This document shows positions 24,338-33,408 of a stretch of 64,000 nucleotides of DNA, piece after piece. The DNA is taken from contig CACFEJ010000002.1 of NCBI GenBank assembly GCA_902565305.1, positions 1-64,000 on the forward strand, given 5' to 3'. Both the position numbers and the translations under genes were made by a program. Under the pieces are notes generated by a model. The model did not search any database, had not been told where the DNA came from, and saw only the letters and a program-made list of their open reading frames with translations. Every line of letters starts with the position of its first letter. The stretch's first letter is position 1. The DNA comes from an uncultured Prochlorococcus sp. (GTDB lineage: Bacteria; Cyanobacteriota; Cyanobacteriia; PCC-6307; Cyanobiaceae).

Positions 24338-24356
24338 TTTGTTGCAAGTTTGTTGC
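24338..24356 (+). repeat. Paired direct repeat TTTGTTGC-aag-TTTGTTGC (11-bp period), candidate recombinase arm site
   Basis: Read in sequence; degenerate relative TCTGTTGCGAGTTTTTTGTGC at 24267-24287. Confidence 0.6.
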
Positions 24357-24521
24357 ATCACTTTGTCATCGTCTTCACGAAGAAATCGTAAAAAGATTTT
24401 TTCTTCATACTCACAACTATGGGAGCAAATGTAATCATAGTAAATCTTTTATTTGCGGAGAGTATAAACTTTTTGTACTAATAAGACTTGTAAATTTCTT
24501 GTTAATTATTTTTAAGAAAAA

Positions 24522-25340
24522 ATGTCAAAAAAAATTTTTGGGTTTTATAAGACTTTATTTAATATATCTCTAAAATTTAAGTATAGATTTCAATTTCTAG
24601 CAGATTTTATCACTATAAAAAAACACTTTAATAAAAAAACCAGAAAGAAGTTATTTTGGGAAATTTTAAAAAATCCAAGTCAAGCAGAGGATTGGTTAAA
24701 TATAAAAAGGTTTTTGTATGATTTTAAAGAGTTAATACTTATTGATATTGGGGCAAATATTGGGGAATTTACAAATGATTTTAATTATTACTTTAACCCG
24801 AAAAAATCTTACTGTTTTGAACCAGTGAAAACAACTTTTTATGAACTTCAGGCAAATACTAGAAACTTAAATACCAAATTATTTAATATTGGTGTTTCTG
24901 AAAAAACAAGAAAAATAAAAATGAATATTGGTTTTGACTCAACTTTAAACTCAGTTCACTTTTATGAAGATACTTTTGCAAAGTCTGGAGAAAGGCAAAA
25001 GCAAAATAGTGAAGTTGAGGCAGAATTTGATTTTATAAAAAATGAGGATATTTGCCCAGGTGATATTTTTTTAAAAATAGATGTTCAAGGTATGGAGGAA
25101 GATACTTTAAAAGGTTGTAAAGAAATTTTGCCTAGGGTTAAGGCACTTTTAATTGAGACTTCTTTTATAAATGAATTTAAAGGAGTGAGACCTTCTTTCT
25201 CTCATATTTGTAAAAAATTAATTGAATATGATTTATATCCTATTTGTTTTCAAACTTACGGCACTTTCAATAACATTTATCCCTATGAAAGAGATGTTTT
25301 ATTTGTTCAAGAAAAACTTCTTAGCAGAATATTGAATTAA
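24522..25340 (+). CDS. FkbM-family methyltransferase
   Basis: LILIDIGANIGEFTNDF (SAM motif I), YCFEPVKTTFYEL, FLKIDVQGMEEDTLKG. Confidence 0.88.
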   Translation: MSKKIFGFYKTLFNISLKFKYRFQFLADFITIKKHFNKKTRKKLFWEILKNPSQAEDWLNIKRFLYDFKELILIDIGANIGEFTNDFNYYFNPKKSYCFEPVKTTFYELQANTRNLNTKLFNIGVSEKTRKIKMNIGFDSTLNSVHFYEDTFAKSGERQKQNSEVEAEFDFIKNEDICPGDIFLKIDVQGMEEDTLKGCKEILPRVKALLIETSFINEFKGVRPSFSHICKKLIEYDLYPICFQTYGTFNNIYPYERDVLFVQEKLLSRILN

Positions 25341-25505
25341 TTGAGAATTGCTTTACTTTTATCCATTTTAAGTACAGAAATTTTATTAACTCGGTAAATT
25401 AAACATAATATAAATTGAGCAAAAAGTGACGGATGAAATCTATGAAAAACTAGGGTAGAATTATCTAAGAAAATGAGTTGCGATGATAGAAAATTCCTAC
25501 TTCGG

Positions 25506-25524
25506 TTTGTTGCCAGTTTGTTGC
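25506..25524 (+). repeat. Paired direct repeat TTTGTTGC-cag-TTTGTTGC (11-bp period), candidate recombinase arm site
   Basis: Differs at one position from 24338-24356; same orientation, opposite end of the element. Confidence 0.65.
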
Positions 25525-25676
25525 GAAATTGCCTTATTGAAAGAAACCAATCATACAAGTCGTTTTCAAGGCGTAAAAAATGCCTTTTCTATTGAGTGGG
25601 AGTAAGTCTTCAAATTAATAAAAAATTTAAAGTTTTTTATTGAAGCAAGAAATTTTTAAATGAGATTTAGAACGTA

Positions 25677-26396
25677 ATGCCTGATATTGTTAAATTAAGT
25701 CGATCTACAGTTGAGAAATATCTTAGTTGTCCAAGATGTTGTGTACTGGACAAAAAATATCAAATAAAACCGCCATCATTACCATTTACCTTAAATATAG
25801 CTGTAGATAATTTATGTAAAAATGAATTTGATTATTATAGAAAAATTCAGGAGCCTCATCCTTTATTTATTCAACACGGGATTGATGCTGTGCCTTTCAA
25901 ACATAAAGATTTAGAACGTTGGAGAAGTAATTTTCAAGGGATAAGATACAAGTCAATTGAACACAACTATGACTTTGGTGGAGCTGTAGATGATGTTTGG
26001 CAGAAAAAAAATGGTCATCTTATTGTCGTTGATGTAAAAGCAACATCTAGAAATAATTTTGATTGGTTTGAGACTTTTAATAAATACGAATATGCAAAAG
26101 CTTATAAAAGACAGTTAGAAATGTATCAGTGGTTGTTTAAAAAAAACGGTTTTCAAGTGGCTAAAGAAGCGTATCTTTTATATTTCAACGGCAAGAAAAA
26201 TGAAGAGTTTTTTAATAACCAATTAAATTTTGACGTACATCTAATTAAATTAGAATGTTCTACTTCATGGGTAGAAAATAAGATAATTGATACGGTCAAT
26301 TTATTACTTTCGGATAATTTCCCTAAACCTTCTCTAAATTGTGAGTACTGTAATTATTTAAAGAAGCGTTGGCAGTTGTCAATTAATAAATATTAA
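25677..26396 (+). CDS. PD-(D/E)XK superfamily (RecB/Cas4-like) nuclease-type protein with paired Cys motifs
   Basis: GGAVDDVW...LIVVDVKAT (D...DxK), QLEMYQWLF Q-motif, CPRCC near N-terminus and CEYC near C-terminus. Confidence 0.75.
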   Translation: MPDIVKLSRSTVEKYLSCPRCCVLDKKYQIKPPSLPFTLNIAVDNLCKNEFDYYRKIQEPHPLFIQHGIDAVPFKHKDLERWRSNFQGIRYKSIEHNYDFGGAVDDVWQKKNGHLIVVDVKATSRNNFDWFETFNKYEYAKAYKRQLEMYQWLFKKNGFQVAKEAYLLYFNGKKNEEFFNNQLNFDVHLIKLECSTSWVENKIIDTVNLLLSDNFPKPSLNCEYCNYLKKRWQLSINKY

Positions 26397-26468
26397 TAGG
26401 ATAATTTTTTATTTCTGGAAAAATAGTGAATAAAAGATAATCTTTAATTAGATTATTAATTTAGACTT

Positions 26469-27077
26469 TTGATAAAATCAAAAAATTCTGAAAGACAGAT
26501 TTCTAATCATCTGCAACAAGATGTAGTCAAGGTATCTGGTAAAACAATTTTTATTAATCCTTTTTTATATTGGAGGAGATTTGACGAAAATACTAATAGA
26601 TGGCTTAGAGAACCTGGTCAAATGTCAGAGGATCAAATCTCACCAAATAGGAACCGTTTTTATCCAGAAATAGAGTGGGCTGATTTAAGTCATGAGGAAA
26701 AGCTCATAAAAGATGCAACTGTTGAGATGTTTTTAAAAACTCTTGAATTGATAAGTACATTTCATCCTTATCTTAGTTCCGGACAATTATTAGAAGTGGA
26801 GAGAAAAATGGCGATTATAAAAAAGATTCCTTTCGAAAAGTGGGTAACAAAATCTTTCGCAAAAAAAGCAAGATTGCTAGAAAATGAAAAAAGAAAATTT
26901 CAAAGAGAGAGATTTTTTAGTAGCTGGAGAGAATGGTTCAGTCTAGTAAATACTCAACAAGCCATTTTGCCGTTAATTGTCACGATATTTATTTCTTTAT
27001 TGATTGGATGGTCTTTAGGGATATCAAAGAATAGTTGTAATCCTTATTTTGAACAAAATATAGAACAATTTAATTAA
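26469..27077 (+). CDS. Hypothetical protein with C-terminal transmembrane helix
   Basis: Soluble region followed by AILPLIVTIFISLLIGWSLGI. Confidence 0.7.
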   Translation: MIKSKNSERQISNHLQQDVVKVSGKTIFINPFLYWRRFDENTNRWLREPGQMSEDQISPNRNRFYPEIEWADLSHEEKLIKDATVEMFLKTLELISTFHPYLSSGQLLEVERKMAIIKKIPFEKWVTKSFAKKARLLENEKRKFQRERFFSSWREWFSLVNTQQAILPLIVTIFISLLIGWSLGISKNSCNPYFEQNIEQFN

Positions 27078-27184
27078 TTTCTTCTTGATCTTTTTAAGAA
27101 TCTAAGTTAATGAAATTTTGAAAAAATAAATTTATTATTTAGAATTCTATTAATTGAAGTAATTGCCTACAAAGTATAAGTTTC

Positions 27185-27328
27185 ATGAGTGAAAATTTAA
27201 ATTCAAAAAATATTGAAAATGATCAGTTTAATCTCATCGATGAAGAAAGTGATTATAAAGATTTAATCACTAGACTTAATGAGATAAAATCAACCATTGC
27301 TTTATTAGAAAAAACAATATTCAAATAA
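27185..27328 (+). CDS. Small hypothetical protein (47 aa)
   Basis: Hand-translated MSENLNSKNIENDQFNLIDEESDYKDLITRLNEIKSTIALLEKTIFK-stop; below ORF-track length cutoff; sits directly upstream of the PBP2 gene. Confidence 0.5.
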   Translation: MSENLNSKNIENDQFNLIDEESDYKDLITRLNEIKSTIALLEKTIFK

Positions 27329-27338
27329 ATTTATATTT

Positions 27339-29129
27339 TTGATAAAAACAAGTCCTAATAAAAAACTTATTTCATTAAAAAGACAACCTTTAGTCTTACT
27401 TATTTTTTCTTCTATATCATTTTTATTGATTCTATCTAGGTTAATTTTTTTACAACTTTTAAAGTATGACTCTTTTAAGAAGATGTCAGATGAGAATAGA
27501 ATCAGACTTATTTCTTCACAGCCAATACGCGGAAGAATACTCGATAAAAACGGTTATGTTTTAGCAGATAGTAGAGTTAAATATTCTTTAATAATAAAGC
27601 CTCAATCTGTTAATAAAAGCAATTGGGAACAACATAAATCAAGTATTTCAAACTTGTTAAATATAGATAGTAATGTAATTCAAAAAAAATATTCTGATGG
27701 TCTTAAAAATCAAAAACTTTCAGTAATTATTCTTGATGATTTAAATGTAGATCAATTAATAAAATTTAAGGAGAATGAAGGTAATTTAATTAGTTTTGAA
27801 ATAGCTACCAAATTAATTAGAAATTATCCTTATAAATCCCTTGCTGCCCATGTAATTGGTTATACTCAGCCAATTACTGAATTAGAATATAAATTTTTAT
27901 CTAAGAACGGTTATAAAATAAATGACTTAATCGGTAGAACTGGAATTGAATATGTTTACGAAAATTTTATAAGAGGTGAATGGGGTGGAGAAATGGTTGA
28001 AGTAAATTCATTAGGAAAATTTCAAAGATCATTGGGTATAAGACCTCCAGTACAAGGTAATGATATTGAACTAACAATCGACCTTAATCTGCAATTAGTT
28101 GCTGAGGAAGTTCTTAAAGATAAAAAAGCCGGAGCCATAATAGTAATGGATCCAAGAGATGGTGCAATAAGAGCAATGACAAGTAAACCTACATTTGATT
28201 TAAATTTTTTCTCAAAGGATTTTAAATCTGAGAAAGAATATAATAAACTTTTTAATTCTCCTGAAAAACCTTTATTTAATAGAGCATTAAATGCCTACGA
28301 TCCTGGAAGCGTTTGGAAAATTGTAACGGCTTTAGCTGGCTTGGAAAGTGGAAAATTCCCTAGAGAAACCATGTTAGATACCAAACCATGCATCACTTAT
28401 GGGAGTCAATGTTTTAGAGAACACAATGATTTAGGCTTTGGAGTAATAGGTTATGAAGATGCTTTAAGAGTTTCTAGTAATACATTTTTTTATCAAGTAG
28501 GTTATGGAGTAGGAGTTGATGAAATTTATAAGGTCTCCCGAAAGCTTGGTTTTAATTCTTTATCTGGAATTGAAATTGCTGAACAAGAAAATATAGGATT
28601 AGTAGCTAGTAGTGAATGGGCTAAAGAAGGTAGAGGATGGGGGCAACCAGGAAGAACTCCTTGGGTTCCAGAAGATATTGCGAGTATGTCTATTGGACAA
28701 TTTGTTGTTCAAGTTACACCTATTCAAATAGCTAGAGCATACGCTGCAATTGCAAATGGAGGTTATCTAGTTACCCCCTATTTAGTTAAAAAAGATGAAG
28801 ATAATCTTTCAGATAAAAAACGTATTAAAATCGACATTGATACAAATAATATACAGTTGGTAAAAAGTGGTCTCAGGAAAGTAGTTGAATCTGGTACAGG
28901 AGTATCAATTAATTATGGAGTTTCAAATTTACCTCCAGTTTCAGGCAAAACTGGAACTGCTGAAGATGGTGAAGGTGGATTAGATCACGCTTGGTTTGTT
29001 TGTTTTACTCCTTCTGAAAAAAGTGAATTACTCGTAGTTGCTTTTGCACAAAATACTCCTGGTGGGGGATCTGTTCATGCACTGCCTATGGCTAGAGAAA
29101 TTTTGAAAGTTTGGAATGAAAAAAAATGA
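27339..29129 (+). CDS. Penicillin-binding protein 2 / transpeptidase
   Basis: RGRILDKNGYVLADS, SxxK motif DPGSVWKIVTAL, SSN, SGKTGTAE. Confidence 0.95.
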   Translation: MIKTSPNKKLISLKRQPLVLLIFSSISFLLILSRLIFLQLLKYDSFKKMSDENRIRLISSQPIRGRILDKNGYVLADSRVKYSLIIKPQSVNKSNWEQHKSSISNLLNIDSNVIQKKYSDGLKNQKLSVIILDDLNVDQLIKFKENEGNLISFEIATKLIRNYPYKSLAAHVIGYTQPITELEYKFLSKNGYKINDLIGRTGIEYVYENFIRGEWGGEMVEVNSLGKFQRSLGIRPPVQGNDIELTIDLNLQLVAEEVLKDKKAGAIIVMDPRDGAIRAMTSKPTFDLNFFSKDFKSEKEYNKLFNSPEKPLFNRALNAYDPGSVWKIVTALAGLESGKFPRETMLDTKPCITYGSQCFREHNDLGFGVIGYEDALRVSSNTFFYQVGYGVGVDEIYKVSRKLGFNSLSGIEIAEQENIGLVASSEWAKEGRGWGQPGRTPWVPEDIASMSIGQFVVQVTPIQIARAYAAIANGGYLVTPYLVKKDEDNLSDKKRIKIDIDTNNIQLVKSGLRKVVESGTGVSINYGVSNLPPVSGKTGTAEDGEGGLDHAWFVCFTPSEKSELLVVAFAQNTPGGGSVHALPMAREILKVWNEKK

Positions 29130-29152
29130 AATTTATTTTAGGTTTTAAATAT

Positions 29153-29677
29153 TTATGTTTTTAATTTTTTCATTTGTAAAAGTCTTTGAATAATATCTTC
29201 AATAGTTTTTGAATCTATAGGTTTACTATATGAGGATAAAAGTTGTCGCCCTAATACTTGACTTCCTAAATGTACTAATTGAATGCGCAATGATGTTAGC
29301 AGTTCTAACCCTATGCCACCAGAAAATGTTGCAATTGCAATCGGTTGACCATTAAATAAATTCCTAAAGTCATCTCCCGAAATAGAAAGCCATGCTATGA
29401 AGTTGGAGAGAATGGGAGGTATAGATCCATTATATTCAGGCGCACAAATCACCCATCTATCAATCTGGAAAAGCTTTTTTTTTAATTCTTTTATTTCGTT
29501 TGGAATATTTTCTTTGCTGTGAATTCTTGGATTAAATAATGGAATATCAAGAGTGGTAAGATCTAAAATTTCAGAACTTATTTTAAGCTCATTACTTTTT
29601 TCAAGAAATTTTTCGGAAAGTTCTAGATTCTTACCACAACTAGCTGTAATGATTATCAGATCTTTTGTTTCAGTCAT
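29153..29677 (-). CDS. NADPH-dependent FMN reductase family protein
   Basis: ICAPEYNGSIPPILSNFIAWLS, GQPIAIATFSGG. Confidence 0.88.
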   Translation of the reverse strand: MTETKDLIIITASCGKNLELSEKFLEKSNELKISSEILDLTTLDIPLFNPRIHSKENIPNEIKELKKKLFQIDRWVICAPEYNGSIPPILSNFIAWLSISGDDFRNLFNGQPIAIATFSGGIGLELLTSLRIQLVHLGSQVLGRQLLSSYSKPIDSKTIEDIIQRLLQMKKLKT

Positions 29678-29694
29678 AAATTAGATACATAAAT

Positions 29695-31497
29695 TTAATA
29701 GTGAGCGCCTGTTTTGCGGTGATGAACTGCCGTTAGACTATCGGATTTTAGTATATTACCGTGTAGTACTTCGGCGTAAATTACCCAATGATCTCCACAT
29801 TCCATTCTCTCTTTTACAGAAGCATCTAACCATGCGAGCGATTCAGGAATGATTATTTGTTCATTAGGAGTTAATTCAATATTTATTCCTTCAAATCTAT
29901 CTTCTCCAGGTGCAAAGGGCTTTGTGAATCTTTTCAAAGGTTCTTTAAAATCTTTTTCACTAAGAATATTTAATGCGAATGAATCGCCTATTTGCAGAAG
30001 AGACTCTACCGATCTATCTTTTGCTACTGCAATACTTAACCCGGGTGGAGAAAAACTTGCTTGACTAACCCAAGATGCAAGCATGGCTCCTTTGATATTA
30101 TTTTCATCTTTCCCTTTAGAGGCTGTTAGGACACAAAGTGAACCAATTACTCTTCCAAGAGCCTGTAGCTTTGGATCCGTTTTGCTTGTAATCATTCCAG
30201 TATCTGATTTTCTGGGTTTTTTCTTTGCTTTTTTTATAATATTTCTTCCAAAATGAGTTCCTATTTCTTCTAACTCTTTAATCTTTGGTTTATTTGGACT
30301 GAATTTAATCCTAATGGGGTCAAAACTAAACTTAAAACCACCGTCTTTTAATTTTGTTTCAAGTAAATCTATAGCTTCGCCGCTCCAGCCAAAACTGCCA
30401 AAAATTCCAACTGGCTTATCTCTATTTCCCTCTGCTAACAATGTTCCTAGTGCACTAACTATTGGAGTCGGGGCGTGACCACCCAATGTGGGTGAGCCTA
30501 TCAAATATCCATCAGCATTTTGGATGGATTTTACAAGTACATCATTAGGTGTAAATTCACAATTAATACTTTCAACTTCTACAGAGGTTCTATTTATCCC
30601 TTTAGCCAAAGCATCGCCTATTGAGGCTGTGTTTCCATATGCACTTGCATATATCAGGGCTATCTTATGATTTTTGGTTGATAGATTCTCTCCCCATCTA
30701 ATATAGTCATTTAAAAAACTTTTTAAGCTATATTCGATCGCGGGACCATGTAATGGTGCAATAGTTTTAATGTCATAATCTGCAATTTTTTCAGTTATTG
30801 ATACTACTTGATTGGACATTGGTGCCATCAAACAATCATAAAAATGTTTCCTATCAATTTCTGTACTAACCCGATTTGTTTCAGACCAATCAGCAGAAGC
30901 AATGTGAGCAGAGAAAATTTTTTCACTAAGAAGTATTTCTTGATTGCGTTCATAAATTATCAGGCCACCAGGCCAACGTGCTGTTGGAATAGGAATTAAC
31001 TCTAGTGAAATGTTTTCTAATTCTAAATTAAGTTCTTTTTTGATTATGTTTATTTCAGGTAATTGAATTTCAATAAAGTTTTCTAAGGTGGGATTTCTTT
31101 GATTCCAAAGTTCACAAATAAGTTTATAACCTGGATTAGAGCAAGTAATAGTAGTGTTTTGAAATTGGGTACTTATATTCTTTATAGTTTCAATAATTTG
31201 GGGATTAATATGACCAGAAATGAAGTTCATTTTACCTAATTTAAATTGATCGCAAAACCTAGAAATTACTTTATTAAACGAATCAAAATATTGTTTCTCA
31301 GGTGGATGAATAATAAAAAGTTCTTCATGACTTCTAATGAAAAAAGTATTAAAAGAGGTTCCTTTTTCAAGGTTAAATTCAAGTTCAAATCTTTCTTTAT
31401 TTTGATCTAAGAATCTTACACAAGAAAAATTTTCAGTAATTTCAAATTCTGATAAATCTTGATTTTCTGCAAGTATGCCTATATTAATATCTGACAT
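29695..31497 (-). CDS. Flavodiiron protein with C-terminal flavin reductase domain
   Basis: Degenerate metallo-beta-lactamase domain, flavodoxin (ALIYASAYGNTASIGDALAKG), flavin reductase (ASWVSQASFSPPGLSIAVAKDR). Confidence 0.92.
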   Translation of the reverse strand: MSDINIGILAENQDLSEFEITENFSCVRFLDQNKERFELEFNLEKGTSFNTFFIRSHEELFIIHPPEKQYFDSFNKVISRFCDQFKLGKMNFISGHINPQIIETIKNISTQFQNTTITCSNPGYKLICELWNQRNPTLENFIEIQLPEINIIKKELNLELENISLELIPIPTARWPGGLIIYERNQEILLSEKIFSAHIASADWSETNRVSTEIDRKHFYDCLMAPMSNQVVSITEKIADYDIKTIAPLHGPAIEYSLKSFLNDYIRWGENLSTKNHKIALIYASAYGNTASIGDALAKGINRTSVEVESINCEFTPNDVLVKSIQNADGYLIGSPTLGGHAPTPIVSALGTLLAEGNRDKPVGIFGSFGWSGEAIDLLETKLKDGGFKFSFDPIRIKFSPNKPKIKELEEIGTHFGRNIIKKAKKKPRKSDTGMITSKTDPKLQALGRVIGSLCVLTASKGKDENNIKGAMLASWVSQASFSPPGLSIAVAKDRSVESLLQIGDSFALNILSEKDFKEPLKRFTKPFAPGEDRFEGINIELTPNEQIIIPESLAWLDASVKERMECGDHWVIYAEVLHGNILKSDSLTAVHHRKTGAHY

Positions 31498-31513
31498 TTT
31501 GAAGACTTATTTT

Positions 31514-33289
31514 TTAATAATGATTAGCAACTTTTCTATGATGAACTGCTGTCTTGCATGATAAGTCAGAAACATTACCATTTTCAACAATTCCGTAAAT
31601 TATCCAATGGTCTGGAGTCTCTAGCCTGGAACTAACTTTACAATCTAAAAAGGCGAGTGAATCTGAAAGAACTGGTCCACCTTCAGCGATGTTGCTAATT
31701 ACATCTACATCTGCAAATCTATCAGCTCCAGGGGCAAATCTTTTTAAAAAATGTCTGAACATTTTTTGATAGTTATCTTCTCTCAGAATATTCACAACAA
31801 AACCTTTCCCAACTTGCATATATGATTCAATAGCTCTATCTTTTGCTACTGCAACTGTAATACCTGGTGGAGAAAAGCTTGCTTGACTAACCCAACTTGC
31901 GACCATTGCACTTTGTCTAAATGTAGAACCTTCGCCTTGGCTCGCTGTAACTACATATAATCCACCACTTAATCTCCCTAACGCTTTATCTAAATTTGAA
32001 TCAAGGCTCTTCATAGAGGCAATATTCTTCTTTTTATTGATCAATTGACCCAAGTCAGTTCCAGCTTCTTCGAATTGTTGATAAACAATGGGATCTGGAA
32101 TATTTTTAACTCTTAAGGGAGAGAAAGCTTCTTTTTGACCAAGTTCTCTTAATTTATTTGCTAAGGAATCTATAGGTTCATCATTTCCACCAAATGCATC
32201 ATAAACTGCAGTAAATTGTTTTGGTTTTAGTGCTGCAAATAAAGTGCCGAGAGATTCTTTTAATTCATTATCTGAGTCTACTGGCCATGTGGGAATGACT
32301 ACTGCTTTTGATTCGGAAATTAAACTTGTTAATTCTTGTGGGTCAGAAGATCTTAAATCAATTAACTGAACCTGAGCATCGGCTTTGCTTATTCCATGAG
32401 ATATCGCTTGACTTAGTCGATCACAATAACCATAGTCGCTTATGTAGCAGACTGACACAAAATCATTGCCTTTGCTTTTATTACTGCTCCATTCTAGATA
32501 TTTTCCTTTCCAAAAATTGACCTGATTATGGAGCAAAGGCCCATGACCAACAGCTATTGTTTTTAATTCAGGTAGCTTATCTATTCTTTTAATTGCCTGC
32601 ATAACGCTTCTAGCGTTTGGACCCATAAGGCAATCGTAATAAAAACGGAAATCATCGTATATTTCTTTTTGATCAGTGTCAAAAAATTCGTCAGAACAAT
32701 AATGGAGTCCAAATGCATCGCATGTATAGAGAACATTTGTGCTGTGATCATATGAAAATATGGTATCTGGCCAATGTAAATTTGGTGCACTTATAAATTC
32801 AATATTATGTTCTAAACCACTATTAGGATTAGTTCCGAGATTTAAAAACTCTCCACTCTTAACCTCTAGACGTTTAAAGGGAATATGTATTTGGTCTTCA
32901 ATAAATTTAAGTGCTAATTTTGATCCAACTACTGTGATGTTTTGGTTTAATTCTAAAAGATTACCTATTAAACCAGAATGATCAGGTTCTGTATGGCTAG
33001 TAATTAGATAATCAACTTCTAGCGGATTTACCTTTTTCAGTAATTCTTCAAACCATAATTCTTCGAACTTTGCGTGACTAGTATCAATAATTGCTAGTTT
33101 CTTACCTTTAATAATAAAACTATTGTAAGTAGTTCCATTTCTTAAACCAAATTCAATATCAAATCTACTACGATCCCAATCCAAAGATCTTATGGCACAA
33201 GAATCATTAGCAAAGTTTTGAGATTGAACCGTCAACTTGTTATTAGTTTGTGCCAATTTAGAATTACTTGTTTGGGCAGAGGCTATCAT
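31514..33289 (-). CDS. Flavodiiron protein with C-terminal flavin reductase domain
   Basis: HTEPDHSG diiron-type motif, CYISDYGYCDRLSQAI flavodoxin-like, flavin reductase domain. Confidence 0.93.
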   Translation of the reverse strand: MIASAQTSNSKLAQTNNKLTVQSQNFANDSCAIRSLDWDRSRFDIEFGLRNGTTYNSFIIKGKKLAIIDTSHAKFEELWFEELLKKVNPLEVDYLITSHTEPDHSGLIGNLLELNQNITVVGSKLALKFIEDQIHIPFKRLEVKSGEFLNLGTNPNSGLEHNIEFISAPNLHWPDTIFSYDHSTNVLYTCDAFGLHYCSDEFFDTDQKEIYDDFRFYYDCLMGPNARSVMQAIKRIDKLPELKTIAVGHGPLLHNQVNFWKGKYLEWSSNKSKGNDFVSVCYISDYGYCDRLSQAISHGISKADAQVQLIDLRSSDPQELTSLISESKAVVIPTWPVDSDNELKESLGTLFAALKPKQFTAVYDAFGGNDEPIDSLANKLRELGQKEAFSPLRVKNIPDPIVYQQFEEAGTDLGQLINKKKNIASMKSLDSNLDKALGRLSGGLYVVTASQGEGSTFRQSAMVASWVSQASFSPPGITVAVAKDRAIESYMQVGKGFVVNILREDNYQKMFRHFLKRFAPGADRFADVDVISNIAEGGPVLSDSLAFLDCKVSSRLETPDHWIIYGIVENGNVSDLSCKTAVHHRKVANHY

Positions 33290-33408
33290 AGAATAATTAG
33301 CTTTATAAATTAACTTTAGTTATATAGAATATAAATTCGCGTGATTATTTTTGCGAAAAAACCGAAATTACGCTTTTCTTTAATTTTTGATCTTCTTATT
33401 CTGGATAA

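Larger units (their letters stand above)
24210..25601. mobile_element. Putative non-autonomous integrative element at guaA 3' end, bounded by 13-bp exact (16-bp one-mismatch) direct repeats
   Basis: CTATTGAGTGGGAaTA at 24210-24225 and CTATTGAGTGGGAgTA at 25589-25604; both copies read IEWE-stop in frame; internal 11-bp-period TTTGTTGC pairs near both ends; FkbM-like cargo; no recombinase ORF. Confidence 0.65.

Noticed and set aside
24360-24500. Minus-strand fragment ...KIFLRFLREDDDKVMQQTCNK-stop near the left end as a possible recombinase remnant
   Set aside because: Too short and lacks catalytic residues; cannot be supported from sequence alone.
25337-25558. 73-aa minus-strand ORF in the right flank of the guaA element
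   Set aside because: No recognisable family, overlaps the candidate arm repeats; I considered a decayed integrase fragment but saw no R-H-R-Y motif.
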